A stretch of DNA of 64,000 nt from Photobacterium phosphoreum (GTDB lineage: Bacteria > Pseudomonadota > Gammaproteobacteria > Enterobacterales > Vibrionaceae). Positions 1 through 9,480 of the stretch are shown piece after piece (the stretch's first letter is position 1; each line of letters begins with the position of its first letter). The notes beneath the pieces are model-generated. The model saw nothing but the letters and a program-made list of their open reading frames with translations. It did no database searches and was not told where the DNA came from. The stretch spans positions 1 to 64,000 of the forward strand of contig NZ_MSCQ01000001.1 of assembly GCF_002954725.1 (NCBI RefSeq), read 5' to 3'. The position numbers and the translations under genes were made by a program.

Positions 1-5
1 CTTGA

Positions 6-133
6 AGCAGCAGTTCAGTTGGTTAACTTTTTATTGAGAAGCTGAGCGGCCTGTCATGGCTATTATTTGATGGGAAATGGATGCGCTGATGCTTTGGTTG
101 TAATGTTAGCTATGGCAAGTTCCGCCCACTCCA
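6..133 (+). pseudogene. degraded tRNA-Asp-like sequence
   Basis: Three separate blocks match a bacterial tRNA-Asp(GUC) in the correct order. Positions 6-25 resemble the acceptor/D-arm part (GCAGTTCAGTTGGTTA), 47-55 hold the anticodon-loop string GGCCTGTCA containing GTC, and 114-133 resemble the T-arm 3' half and acceptor end (AAGTTCCGCCCACTCCACA). The spacers between blocks are far longer than in a 77-nt tRNA and the acceptor halves no longer pair, so it cannot fold as a working tRNA. It is followed 15 nt later by a strong terminator, as expected at the end of a tRNA or rRNA transcription unit. Reading it as a decayed or expanded tRNA copy is inference. Confidence 0.5.
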
Positions 134-147
134 CATTTTTAGAAAGA

Positions 148-177
148 AACCTGAATCGAAAGATTCAGGTTTTTTTT
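148..177 (+). terminator. rho-independent terminator
   Basis: Perfect 10-bp stem AACCTGAATC / GATTCAGGTT with a GAAA loop, followed by a run of T on the plus strand. It ends whatever plus-strand transcript enters from the left edge, probably a tRNA or rRNA unit. Confidence 0.85.
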
Positions 178-190
178 CGTCTATAGGGAA

Positions 191-577
191 TTACTTTAAT
201 TCATAGAGACCGGTGTGAAAAATTTGACGTTGCTGTTGGTCACTAATATCTCGGCGACGTGACCGATAGCGTGAAACAAAATAAGTAATACCGACAGAGA
301 AAAGGGCGTAGGCGACCAGAAAGGTAATCGGAGAATGAATAATATTGGCTGAAAATACCCAAATAACACCCGTGACAGTAATTGCCAATTTAGTCAGTAC
401 TGCGACCACCAAAAAACTCATTGTATATTGTGGTCGGAGGATGGATTGGTAGGCAATTAAATAGCTACAACTTACAGCGACAATAGCCAATGTAAGTCCA
501 ACTGAGAATGAATGAAAATGTTCACTAAATAAAATTGCGATTAAAATCATAGTGATAGCAATGATAGCTTTTTTCAT
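191..577 (-). CDS. small integral membrane protein, function unknown (AtpI-like topology)
   Basis: This 128-residue protein is almost entirely hydrophobic. About four membrane segments can be seen, near residues 4-20, 27-45, 53-75 and 82-100, followed by a basic tail (RYRSRRR) likely to be cytoplasmic. An AAGGGG ribosome site precedes the ATG. Size and layout recall the ATP synthase subunit I (AtpI) group, but I see no diagnostic motif and would not assign that role. It is downstream of the chitin operon on the same strand, separated by a terminator at 750-778, so it is probably transcribed independently. No function is assigned. Confidence 0.6.
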   Translation of the reverse strand: MKKAIIAITMILIAILFSEHFHSFSVGLTLAIVAVSCSYLIAYQSILRPQYTMSFLVVAVLTKLAITVTGVIWVFSANIIHSPITFLVAYALFSVGITYFVSRYRSRRRDISDQQQRQIFHTGLYELK

Positions 578-749
578 AACAACCCCTTATTACATTATGT
601 AGAAAGTTTTGTTCAACGATATAAGCATGGACCTAAAGCGGGAAGTTGTATGTGAGGTCATCCGTTTTTTAGTGGTTTAGTAGTGAAAAAAGAAGGTTTT
701 GTGAGCAAGCGTTGATTATTATTAATAATGTTAATTACGATTATTAAAA

Positions 750-778
750 TAAAGAAAAGGGTAATCAAATGATTACCC
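750..778 (-). terminator. terminator of the chitin-disaccharide operon
   Basis: Stem GGGTAATCA (759-767) pairs with TGATTACCC (770-778). On the minus strand it is followed by TTTTCTTTATTTT. It lies about 90 nt past the stop of the phosphosugar mutase gene, so it probably ends the ten-gene operon. Confidence 0.7.
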
Positions 779-865
779 AGTGGCAAAGATCATAATAACT
801 GATCTGCACAATGTAACAGCTATAATGCGTGTTACTAGGACTTAGCAATGAAAATAACTAACTAC

Positions 866-2278
866 TTATACGGCAAGAAATTGTTTAAATTGTAGTAAAA
901 TAGCTTCTGCTTGCGTTTGATCTTCCATTTCTACAAATAAACGCAGTAATGGCTCTGTGCCAGAGAAACGTGCAATCGCCCAGCCACCATTTTTAAAGTA
1001 AACTTTAGCGCCATCGGCATAGCTGACTTTTTCGATTTCGTAATCAAATTCAGGCAGTGATTTTTCGATATAAATTTTATTATAAAGACGATCACGCTCT
1101 GCAGCTTTAAAGGTGCAATCACCTTCTGCCGTATAGGCATAGCCAAAGCGAGTATAGATTTCATCTAATAGCTCAGATAACTTTTTACCGGTTGAGCTGA
1201 TCATTTCAACTAATAAGCTTGATGCAAAAATGCCATCTTTACCCTTGATGTGACCACGAATTGTTAGACCACCAGAGCTTTCACCGCCAAGTAATGAGTC
1301 ATCGGCCTCCATTTGTGAACTGATGTGCTTAAAGCCAACCGGTACTTCAAATGATTTTTCGCCATAAGCTGCTGCGACTTTATCAAGTAGATGAGTGGTA
1401 GCAATATTACGTACCACTGAACCTTTCCAGCCTTTGTATTCTAGTAAGTAGTAATACAGCAGCAATAACACTTCATTAGGATGAATAAAGTTACCTTTTT
1501 CATCGATGATACCTAAGCGATCAGCATCACCATCAGTACCAATACCAATGTCATAACCTTCTTGTGCCACTAAGTGTTTAAGGCGATAAAGGGTTGCTGC
1601 ACTTGGTGATGGCATTAAGCCACCAAAGCCTGGGTTTTCACCATCGTTAATGACATCAACATCACAACGACCGGTAATTAAGACTGTTTGGAGGGCATTT
1701 TTTGCAACACCAAACATTGGGTCAATAAGAACGCGTAGGTTAGCTTGTTTAATCGCTTCTAAATCAAGCAAAGCAATAACAGAGTCAACGAACTCGTTCA
1801 TTGGGTTGATGATTTCAATTAACTTATCATGTTGCGCTTGTTCAAAATCAACATGTTTAACATCGGCTGCGGTTAGTACAGCAACCTGCTGCTCAATCTT
1901 TTGGGTAATGATTTCATCAGCATCACGACCACCTTCGATAAAGACTTTAATGCCGTTATAATCCGCTGGGTTATGCGAGGCTGTAATACAAGCTGAGTAA
2001 ATTGCACCGGTTTGTTTTGCTTTAAACATCACAATCGGTGTTGGCACGAAGCGATTGATAAAACTACATTTAATGTTATTTCCCGCTAAGACTTCAGCAA
2101 ACCAAGCTGCGGCTTTATCTGATAAAAAGCGACGGTCATAACCGATAATAAATCCTTTATCGGTGACTGATTCTGTGATCATGATGTTAGCAATAGCTTG
2201 CGCTACTAAACGTACATTAGCTTGAGTAAACTCTTCACCAATAAAGGCACGCCAACCACCGGTTCCAAATTGAATCAT
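866..2278 (-). CDS. phosphoglucomutase/phosphomannomutase family protein, probable GlcNAc-1-P mutase
   Basis: The 470-residue protein belongs to the alpha-D-phosphohexomutase superfamily. It shows the active-site phosphoserine loop TASHNP (near residue 102), the metal loop GDADRLG (near 245), the sugar-binding GGESSG motif (near 334) and the C-terminal phosphate-binding RFSGTEP. It is the last gene of the chitin-disaccharide operon, directly after the phosphorylase, which releases GlcNAc-1-phosphate. The family chemistry and this position suggest it converts GlcNAc-1-P to GlcNAc-6-P in the cytoplasm; the exact sugar is inference. An AGGAG ribosome site supports the start. It is the counterpart of V. 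cholerae VC0611. Confidence 0.85.
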   Translation of the reverse strand: MIQFGTGGWRAFIGEEFTQANVRLVAQAIANIMITESVTDKGFIIGYDRRFLSDKAAAWFAEVLAGNNIKCSFINRFVPTPIVMFKAKQTGAIYSACITASHNPADYNGIKVFIEGGRDADEIITQKIEQQVAVLTAADVKHVDFEQAQHDKLIEIINPMNEFVDSVIALLDLEAIKQANLRVLIDPMFGVAKNALQTVLITGRCDVDVINDGENPGFGGLMPSPSAATLYRLKHLVAQEGYDIGIGTDGDADRLGIIDEKGNFIHPNEVLLLLYYYLLEYKGWKGSVVRNIATTHLLDKVAAAYGEKSFEVPVGFKHISSQMEADDSLLGGESSGGLTIRGHIKGKDGIFASSLLVEMISSTGKKLSELLDEIYTRFGYAYTAEGDCTFKAAERDRLYNKIYIEKSLPEFDYEIEKVSYADGAKVYFKNGGWAIARFSGTEPLLRLFVEMEDQTQAEAILLQFKQFLAV

Positions 2279-2341
2279 GGAGGAACTCCTATTTCTCTCG
2301 CAAAATAAAATGGGGGAGTAAATCTACTCCCCGAAAAGTGA

Positions 2342-4747
2342 TTAGCCCATTACAACAGTAACAGTATTCACAGAACCTTCAGCTTGAGGCACGATTGCAC
2401 CATCTACTGTCTGACCATTGATCATGATAGATTTGATGCCTTTGCTGACATGATCTGGGTTGGTTACATTAATATTATATGTTGCCCCACGCCATTCACG
2501 TGTCACTTCAAATCCAGGCCATTCAGTTGGAATACATGGATTAATGGTTAAGCCATCAAAGCCAGTTTGAATACCTAGAATAAAGTTAGTAACCGCAAAG
2601 TAAGCCCAACCCGATGTACCTGTTAACCATGGGTGGTTAGCACGACCATGATCTTGGTGATCACGACCCATGATAAATTGCACGTAAGAATAGGGTTCAG
2701 CCATACGTGTTTCAATCATGTCGTTTTGGTTGTATGGGTTCAGTGCATCATAGAATTTCATTGCACGGTCGCCACGACCTAGTTTGGCTTCAGCTACCCA
2801 TGCCCAAGGGTTTGGATGCGAGAAGATAGCGCCATTTTCTTTAACGCCTTGATATACACGGGTAACAAAACCAATGTCATCGTTAGGGGTTGAGAAAGAA
2901 GGAGCGTTAAGGTGCAAACCATAGTCTGAGTAAAGATTTTCATCAACAGCGTCCATTGCTTGCTCACCACGATCTTGTGATGCCATGCCTGATAACACTG
3001 CTAGCGTATTTGACTCTAAATGAATTCGACCTTCAGTTTGTTGTGCCGTACCAATCTTGTCGCCATTTTTGGTTAAACCACGAATGTACCAACCGCCTTC
3101 GTCATCCCATAAATGGGTTTCACAGGCTTCACGGACATTGGCTGCCATTTCAGTGTATTTTTCAATATCGGCGGTTTTACCCTGGTGTTTAGCCAACTGA
3201 ATAAACTCTTGTAGCGCCCAGAAATGCAGGAATGAAACCATGGCAGATTCGCCACCGCCTAGGTTTAGACAGTCGTTCCAATCGGCACGTAGACCTTTAC
3301 AAATACCCGTTTGGCCCACATATTCGGCAGAGAAATCTAGTGCTGCTTTCATGTGATCGTAAACTGTTGCATCGCCACCATCAGCATATGGGATCACTTC
3401 ATCAAGGAAGCTTTCTTCGCCCGTTTCTGTCACATACTTACAGATAGTAGGGACTAACCATAAGTGATCATCTGAACAGGTGTCATCAATGCCGTGGATC
3501 TTATCTGCATCACTTGGGGTTGGCACGACTGTTGGTGATTTTGATGGCTCAACATCTGCCATTTCTGGATCGAACCAATCAGGATCAAACAGGTGCAAAC
3601 CGTAACCTGCTTTAACTTGACCACGAAGCAGATCAACTAAGCGCTTACGTGTCATAACAGGGTTTGAATGTGGTACTGAGATAGCGTCTTGAGCGGTATC
3701 ACGGTAGCCCAGACCTGTACGACCGCCAACTTCGATAAATGATGCAAAGCGTGACCATACAACACATGTTTCAGCTTGATACAGTGTCCAAGCGTTAATC
3801 ATGGTGTCTAAGCCTTCGTTTGGCGAAGTAACCTTGAACTTGTTACAACGGCTTTCCCAATGGTGTTTAATTTCAGCAAATGCAGCATCAACAACAGCAC
3901 TGTCTTGGTATTTTTGACGTAGACGTTGGCCTTCGTTTTTACCAATACCTAGGATGTAGTTAAAGCGAACTTCTTCACCCGGTTGAAGGGTAAATTGTTT
4001 GTGCAGCGAACCACAATGGTTGTAACAGGTTTGAACGTGGTTAGAACAACGTCCGTTTTCAACCGCGATTGGGTTTGACTCATCACGGTATGCACCAATG
4101 AAAGTATCACGTTGACCATCATAGCTATCAGGGTCGAAACTTGATGCTAAGTAGTAGTAACCTTCTTTAGTGTTAGTGTTGTAGTAAAGATCGTATTCAA
4201 TCACACCGTTTTGGTAAGAAGTGCCTGCAGAGTAAAGGCTCATCTGATGGTTTTGGTTATCAGATTGGATATGACTGAAAGAGAATTCAACAAATGAGAA
4301 CGCACTAATAGTACGCACTTCATCAGTGGTGTTTTTCAGGACCACATCCCAAATCTCAGCATCTTCACCAATCGGTACGAATAAGGTTTTCTGAGCCGAA
4401 ATACCGTTGTATTCACACGCAAATTTTGAGTATGACAAGCCGTGACGAACTTCATATTTCGCTTCATCAAGACTTTTTGCTACTGGCTGCCATGAGATAG
4501 ACCAGTAATCGCCTGTCGCATCATCACGTAAATAAACATAGTGTCCTGGGCGATCAAATGTCGCGTTGGGACGGAACTTAGTGACGCGATTATATTCTGG
4601 TGACTTATAAAAAGAGTAACCACCCGCATTTTGTGAAATCACCGTACAGAACTTTTCAGTGCCAAGGTAGTTCGTCCATGGTGCTGGGACATCAGGTCGA
4701 GTGATAACGTATTCTTTGTTGCCGTTGTCAAAATAACCGTATTTCAT
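2342..4747 (-). CDS. N,N'-diacetylchitobiose phosphorylase (GH94)
   Basis: At 801 residues it matches the length of the characterised Vibrio chitobiose phosphorylase. The catalytic acid is visible as Asp492 in the RADWNDCLNL motif, the same number as in V. proteolyticus ChBP. The N-terminal half is the beta-sandwich domain and the rest the (alpha/alpha)6 barrel of GH94. It cleaves (GlcNAc)2 with inorganic phosphate into GlcNAc-1-phosphate and GlcNAc, saving one ATP. There is no signal peptide, so it is cytoplasmic and acts on disaccharide brought in by the ABC importer of the same operon. The gene follows the hexosaminidase gene by 41 nt and has an AAGGA ribosome site. Confidence 0.95.
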   Translation of the reverse strand: MKYGYFDNGNKEYVITRPDVPAPWTNYLGTEKFCTVISQNAGGYSFYKSPEYNRVTKFRPNATFDRPGHYVYLRDDATGDYWSISWQPVAKSLDEAKYEVRHGLSYSKFACEYNGISAQKTLFVPIGEDAEIWDVVLKNTTDEVRTISAFSFVEFSFSHIQSDNQNHQMSLYSAGTSYQNGVIEYDLYYNTNTKEGYYYLASSFDPDSYDGQRDTFIGAYRDESNPIAVENGRCSNHVQTCYNHCGSLHKQFTLQPGEEVRFNYILGIGKNEGQRLRQKYQDSAVVDAAFAEIKHHWESRCNKFKVTSPNEGLDTMINAWTLYQAETCVVWSRFASFIEVGGRTGLGYRDTAQDAISVPHSNPVMTRKRLVDLLRGQVKAGYGLHLFDPDWFDPEMADVEPSKSPTVVPTPSDADKIHGIDDTCSDDHLWLVPTICKYVTETGEESFLDEVIPYADGGDATVYDHMKAALDFSAEYVGQTGICKGLRADWNDCLNLGGGESAMVSFLHFWALQEFIQLAKHQGKTADIEKYTEMAANVREACETHLWDDEGGWYIRGLTKNGDKIGTAQQTEGRIHLESNTLAVLSGMASQDRGEQAMDAVDENLYSDYGLHLNAPSFSTPNDDIGFVTRVYQGVKENGAIFSHPNPWAWVAEAKLGRGDRAMKFYDALNPYNQNDMIETRMAEPYSYVQFIMGRDHQDHGRANHPWLTGTSGWAYFAVTNFILGIQTGFDGLTINPCIPTEWPGFEVTREWRGATYNINVTNPDHVSKGIKSIMINGQTVDGAIVPQAEGSVNTVTVVMG

Positions 4748-4788
4748 TATTTCTAATCCTTAAAATATTCACTTTACTGTGTGCGTGG

Positions 4789-6717
4789 TTATTCACAGTG
4801 GCGGTAATTAATGCCCGCCTTGTCTAGATAGTTAAGTTGACCTTTTAAGCGAGCTTTAAAGTCATCCCAGTTACGATGTTGTGGTTTGCTCCAGCAGATC
4901 TCCGATACCGCCAGTAAGCGCGGATAAATCATATATTCAAATCGACTTTGGTTATTTATTAATTCTGACCAAAGTGCGGTTTGAATGCCTAAAATGTGCT
5001 GTCGCTCAGAATTTTCATCAGCGATCATGCTAAGTGGGTGATAATTGTAAACTTTATCCAATGGTAATTTACCTGCCCAATCGACACCTGCTTCATCTGC
5101 CGAGTAACCTTGGGCAAGATCGAGATAGGTAGATTGCGCGGGTTGCATCACTACATCAAAGCCATTTTTCACACACTCAAGACCAGCTTCTTCACTAAGC
5201 CAAGAAAAAATCACGGTGTCTTTGCTGACTTTATTACCATGGGTTGCTTCTTCCCAACCCATCATCCGTTTGCCTTTATCGCGTAATACTTGCTCAGCAA
5301 AACGTAATAAATGCCCTTGTAGTTCCATTGGATCGTGGTAATTGTTGTCAGTCATTAACTGTTGGCAAGCAGAACTATCGGTCCATACACCTTTAGGTAC
5401 TTCATCGGCACCGATATGAACAAACGGTGCTGGAAATAGCTCACACACTTCTTCAAGTACGGTTTTAATAAAGGTATAAGTACCTGCTAATGCCGGGGAT
5501 AAAATATTGTCAGGGTAATTTTGAATACTGCGATATAGCGAGTGATCATTAGGATCTTTTAATAGCTCAGGCAGTGATAAAATTGCAGCACGACTATGAC
5601 CTGGAATATCAATTTCAGGAATGATCGTAATCCCACGATCGCTAGCATAAGCAATCACATCACGAATATCTTGCTTGGTATAGAACCCACCATAACGTTG
5701 ATCAATATGACTAAATTGTGGTGCGATCACTTCATTAGGGCCACGCCATGCGCCAATTTCAGTTAATTGAGGATAGGCATCAATTTCAATTCGCCAACCT
5801 TCATCATCGGTTAAATGCCAATGGAAAGTATTAAATTTATAGCGTGCTAGATGATCTAATAGATGCTTAATACGATCGACCGGGTGAAAGTGACGTCCAC
5901 AATCGAGCATCATGCCGCGGTAGCTATAATGTGGCTGATCGGTAATTTCTACCATTGGTAAACAATAAGCTGCTACTGCATGATGGCTTGGTTTATTGGG
6001 TAAGAGTTGTAATAAACTCGATGTTGCATGTACAAAACCGGTTGCTGAACTGGCTTGAATCCAAATGTTATCGCTTTCAATCAGTAACTGGTAACCGTGA
6101 TCGATAACCTCATCACTCACCTGATAATGAATGTTTCCTTGACAACGAATAGGTATTGCTTCGTTAAAATACTTTTTAAACTCAGCACTTAGCCAGTTTA
6201 TAGCCCCTTGCGCTAAAGCTGGAGGAGTATTGATCGCGGTGGTTTGATCAAAAACAAATTCACCTTGAAGGCGGATTAAATGGTTTGGTTGCGGAATCAA
6301 TGCAATATCACAACCAATGCTAGGTAATGGGGTGCAGTAACGCTCGATTGGATCTTTATCCAAATTAATCGCCGTAGTGTGGACTTTTAATGGTTGAATC
6401 TGATCTTGATCGTTATCGAGAGCAATAAAAGCTTCATTGATGCCATCGTCATGAAGATTAAACGGCAGTGTTCTCATGGTAAATTCAGTGTAAAAGTGCC
6501 CATTCGCCTCTAACGGTGGTAATTGTGATAGGCAACTGTAGCTACCCATTTGGCTGATCGTACCCACAGAGACTGTTGCTGGATCAATGCAGCGGCTAAT
6601 AAAGAAATACAGTGACCATCCATGGAGTGCTTGGTCGGTTAAATTATGTAAACTTAACGCATAACGGCAATAACCTTCTGCTTTTTCTATTATTGTAAAA
6701 TCAAGACGATAAGTCAT
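4789..6717 (-). CDS. beta-N-acetylhexosaminidase (GH20), cytoplasmic
   Basis: A 642-residue GH20 enzyme. Residues about 1-125 form an N-terminal carbohydrate-binding-like domain, 130-260 the GH20b domain, and the rest the catalytic barrel. The substrate-assisted catalytic pair is Asp438-Glu439 in HIGADEVPKG; RGMMLDCGRHF and FHWHLTDDEGWR are typical GH20 segments. No signal peptide is present, so it works in the cytoplasm on imported chitooligosaccharides, releasing GlcNAc. It competes with or complements the phosphorylase encoded next. A GGAAG ribosome site precedes the ATG, and the spacing from gspK is only 10 nt. It is the counterpart of V. cholerae VC0613. Confidence 0.93.
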   Translation of the reverse strand: MTYRLDFTIIEKAEGYCRYALSLHNLTDQALHGWSLYFFISRCIDPATVSVGTISQMGSYSCLSQLPPLEANGHFYTEFTMRTLPFNLHDDGINEAFIALDNDQDQIQPLKVHTTAINLDKDPIERYCTPLPSIGCDIALIPQPNHLIRLQGEFVFDQTTAINTPPALAQGAINWLSAEFKKYFNEAIPIRCQGNIHYQVSDEVIDHGYQLLIESDNIWIQASSATGFVHATSSLLQLLPNKPSHHAVAAYCLPMVEITDQPHYSYRGMMLDCGRHFHPVDRIKHLLDHLARYKFNTFHWHLTDDEGWRIEIDAYPQLTEIGAWRGPNEVIAPQFSHIDQRYGGFYTKQDIRDVIAYASDRGITIIPEIDIPGHSRAAILSLPELLKDPNDHSLYRSIQNYPDNILSPALAGTYTFIKTVLEEVCELFPAPFVHIGADEVPKGVWTDSSACQQLMTDNNYHDPMELQGHLLRFAEQVLRDKGKRMMGWEEATHGNKVSKDTVIFSWLSEEAGLECVKNGFDVVMQPAQSTYLDLAQGYSADEAGVDWAGKLPLDKVYNYHPLSMIADENSERQHILGIQTALWSELINNQSRFEYMIYPRLLAVSEICWSKPQHRNWDDFKARLKGQLNYLDKAGINYRHCE

Positions 6718-6727
6718 TTATACTTCC

Positions 6728-7618
6728 TTAACGTACAAATAAGTTATGATTGCCACGCGCCATTGCAATCGCACCATCCATTGCATCACCTTGTGGTGTC
6801 GCTAGACGATGTTGCATCGGTGGCGTTAACCACGCAGGAATACGCTCGCCAATACCACCCATTAGGCAAATACTGTTTGCGCCCCGTAATATTAATGCTT
6901 GCATCCACATTTCAATATCAGCGGCTGTTTGTTGTAGCAATGACACTGCGAGTGAATCATTGTGTTCAGCAAAGCTAAAAATAGCCGGTGAAAATTGACC
7001 ATAATCACAAGGCCGAGCGGTTTTAGACCAACTAACAATGGCATCAATATCATGATCGAAATGGGTTAATACATGGTGAGCTAATTCTGTTGTTGGCACG
7101 ATGCCATCAATACTGAGTAGCACTTGTTGGATCAGGCGTAACCCCATCACAGCACCACTGCCTTGATCTGAAATGGGAAACTCTCGGCCACCGACGACAT
7201 GTTGTTTGCCTTCGAGTAATAAAATGCCGCAAGAGCCAGTCCCCGAAATTAAAATCGCACCATCTTTACCGCCCCAAGCTCCTAAACAAGCACCGTAAGC
7301 ATCAGTATTTAATGTGATTGCGCCATAAGGGTGAGGTTGTTGCATGAATGCATGCCAAGCTTGCTGCTGTTCCGCACCTGCAAGTGCCAAACCGACTGAC
7401 ATGTTTGGATAATCAGCGGTGGTTAATTGTGCTTGTTGAGCTGCAAGGGCTATCGCTTGTTGAATCGATGCCATGGCAATGTCACTACCAAGCAAAATAT
7501 TGGCGCTGCCAGTTTTAGCTTCACCCAAGATGTTACCCGCTAAATCACAGATGCGGGAACGACAAGAGGTGCCACCGCCATCAATACCAACCAGGTAATG
7601 AAAGGGGAAATCAGCCAT
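6728..7618 (-). CDS. gspK: glucosamine kinase
   Basis: A 296-residue ASKHA-fold kinase of the BadF/BadG/N-acetylglucosamine kinase family. The N-terminal phosphate loop GIDGGGTSCRSR (residues 11-22), the second phosphate motif GTGSCGI (near 125) and the adenosine motif LMGGIGERIP near the C terminus are visible. In Vibrio the orthologue phosphorylates GlcN, not GlcNAc, with ATP to give GlcN-6-P. Its start overlaps the end of the GH9 gene by 8 nt, implying translational coupling. That pairing makes sense because a GH9 exo-glucosaminidase would release its substrate. GGAGCG provides the ribosome site. Confidence 0.9.
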   Translation of the reverse strand: MADFPFHYLVGIDGGGTSCRSRICDLAGNILGEAKTGSANILLGSDIAMASIQQAIALAAQQAQLTTADYPNMSVGLALAGAEQQQAWHAFMQQPHPYGAITLNTDAYGACLGAWGGKDGAILISGTGSCGILLLEGKQHVVGGREFPISDQGSGAVMGLRLIQQVLLSIDGIVPTTELAHHVLTHFDHDIDAIVSWSKTARPCDYGQFSPAIFSFAEHNDSLAVSLLQQTAADIEMWMQALILRGANSICLMGGIGERIPAWLTPPMQHRLATPQGDAMDGAIAMARGNHNLFVR

Positions 7619-9347
7619 GGTGACGCTCCTTAAATTGCAGCGTGGTCGCTAATAAGTACCAACCACCATGAGGGATCCATTGTTCACCCCAACGCCAGTT
7701 TTGCAGCATGTCATCTTTTTGTCCCGCAGGGTTAAAGGCAATATCTTGCTCATTATCAAAGCCCGAGGTAATACCATTACAAACACCACCTTTTGCATTA
7801 CTAAAACCAAGTTGGGGGAGGTAATCGGGATTATTGTGACCATGACCATCTAACATGCACATATCAAAAGGATTTAAGCCTAAGATCCAATTCATAAGTT
7901 GCTGACCATAGTGCATTAGCTGTTGCTTTAATTCGTTATCAACGAGGTGATCTTGCGCCATAAATGCCATGCTTGCTAAAGAGGCAATTCGAGCGTTTTC
8001 ACCTTGCCACCAGTAGCCTGATTCATTGTTATGGGCGACAAAGAAAGCGGTTTGTTTATCACCATTAACGGCTTTGGTGTACTGACGTGGATAGCCAAAT
8101 GGATTATTGACTTCAGTAGTTAACGCTAACTCAAAATTAAGTGCATTCACTAGTATCGGCTGTAATTGTTGCTGCTGTTGAACTTCAGGTTCAGCGGCTA
8201 AATATTGCATTAATGCAATCGCAGGTAAGCCAGCTTCTGCTGCATGATAATAAGGGCGACTGCCATCAGCGGTTGCGGCCCAATAATTATTAATCTGCTT
8301 ATCTGACATTTGACGTTGGCTTAAACGCTGCGCCCAATCACGCATTTCAGTTAAGTAACGATCTTGGTGCGTAGTACGGTAAAGCTCAACCGCGGCTAAT
8401 AACGCACAGTACTCATCAATAATATTTTCAGTGCCATCATTGAGGTAATTGAGATTATGTTGTTTTAGGTGCCAATAGCCGCGTTCTGCTGCTTGTAGGT
8501 AGTGTTCACTTTGGTGATCATCACAATGAGGAATGCGAGTGCAAGAAGGTAACGTTGTTACACGTGCTACAGCCGCTAAAGCAGCAATGGCTACTCCTCC
8601 GCCTTGACGGAAGCCAGCTTGATAATCGTCGGTTTTAATACCGTCTTGGGTTGCATAAGAACAGATATCACGTTGTGCTGGCGATTTGCTCCATTTATCA
8701 AATACAGTGGTGTAGAAGAACCCATCAGCATGTTGCATACGCATTAAAAAGTCAGCGCCAAATAACGCTTCTTCTAATAAACGTACACGGGTGAAATCAG
8801 CCACATCAGTTTGGTCTTCTGCGACTTCATAAGCTTTGAGCATGTTCCATACAATCATCGGTGTTTGTTGAGGATTGAGAAAATTAGCGTAAGAAAGGTG
8901 GCTTAAATATTTACTGACATCACCTGATGCATCATACCAACCACCATGAACATCAACGCGGGTATCACTATTGAGTAATCGAGCTTGGCTGTCAGCGTGA
9001 TCATAAATACCACTACAACGTTGTGATTTGAAATAATGTAAGACATCACTGAAAGTATGTTGCATGAGTAAGCCTTCAGCAATGCTGAAAACTGTTGATT
9101 CAATATTGGCGTAACGAATGCGATATTCGCCTGCATCTTGGCAAGCAGAAAAATCAATTTGGTAAATATTGCCTGTATGCCATTGTGCGGTGGTGCCACA
9201 CGCAACTAATGGCAGCTGCATAATAGTTTGGTTAGTTTGATGGCACACTAATTCGGCTTGACCTGATAGTGTTTGAGAGGTTGTTTGTAATAAAGCCTGC
9301 TTTGTATTAAAGCGCTCATAACCAAGGTGATTAATTAACAGCTGCAT
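7611..9347 (-). CDS. GH9 glycoside hydrolase, probable exo-beta-D-glucosaminidase
   Basis: A GH9 enzyme of 578 residues counted from the chosen ATG. An N-terminal Ig-like domain (MQLLINHLGYE onward, about 1-85) precedes the (alpha/alpha)6 catalytic domain with the GGWYDASGD motif. A conserved glutamate region lies near the C terminus (GFDNEQDIAFNPAG). It has no signal peptide. The family is often annotated as endoglucanase or cellodextrinase, but as I recall the Photobacterium profundum homologue was shown to be an exo-beta-D-glucosaminidase. Its position beside glucosamine kinase agrees. The start at 9347 is preferred because GGAG lies 5 nt upstream and the family begins there; an upstream TTG at 9416 would add 23 unlikely residues. 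Confidence 0.85.
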   Translation of the reverse strand: MQLLINHLGYERFNTKQALLQTTSQTLSGQAELVCHQTNQTIMQLPLVACGTTAQWHTGNIYQIDFSACQDAGEYRIRYANIESTVFSIAEGLLMQHTFSDVLHYFKSQRCSGIYDHADSQARLLNSDTRVDVHGGWYDASGDVSKYLSHLSYANFLNPQQTPMIVWNMLKAYEVAEDQTDVADFTRVRLLEEALFGADFLMRMQHADGFFYTTVFDKWSKSPAQRDICSYATQDGIKTDDYQAGFRQGGGVAIAALAAVARVTTLPSCTRIPHCDDHQSEHYLQAAERGYWHLKQHNLNYLNDGTENIIDEYCALLAAVELYRTTHQDRYLTEMRDWAQRLSQRQMSDKQINNYWAATADGSRPYYHAAEAGLPAIALMQYLAAEPEVQQQQQLQPILVNALNFELALTTEVNNPFGYPRQYTKAVNGDKQTAFFVAHNNESGYWWQGENARIASLASMAFMAQDHLVDNELKQQLMHYGQQLMNWILGLNPFDMCMLDGHGHNNPDYLPQLGFSNAKGGVCNGITSGFDNEQDIAFNPAGQKDDMLQNWRWGEQWIPHGGWYLLATTLQFKERHHG

Positions 9348-9370
9348 AAGGTCTCCAATGTCGCTAATAA

Positions 9371-9397
9371 GTGATGGCTCCTTATGGGAACCATCAC
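9371..9397 (-). other. intercistronic hairpin
   Basis: GTGATGG (9371-9377) pairs with CCATCAC (9391-9397), with extra pairing inside. It lies between the importer ATPase gene and the GH9 gene. There is no T-run, so it is more likely an RNA processing or stability element than a terminator. Confidence 0.4.
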
Positions 9398-9480
9398 TGA
9401 ATTGCTTGAGCGACAAATAACATGGATATAAGAGTAAAAGTGTTATTAGTGCTTAGTGTTTGTTGCCTAAGTTTTATTGC

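Noticed and set aside
2342..4747. Cellobiose phosphorylase as an alternative for the GH94 enzyme
   Set aside because: Length, Asp492 numbering and the chitin operon context all favour chitobiose phosphorylase.
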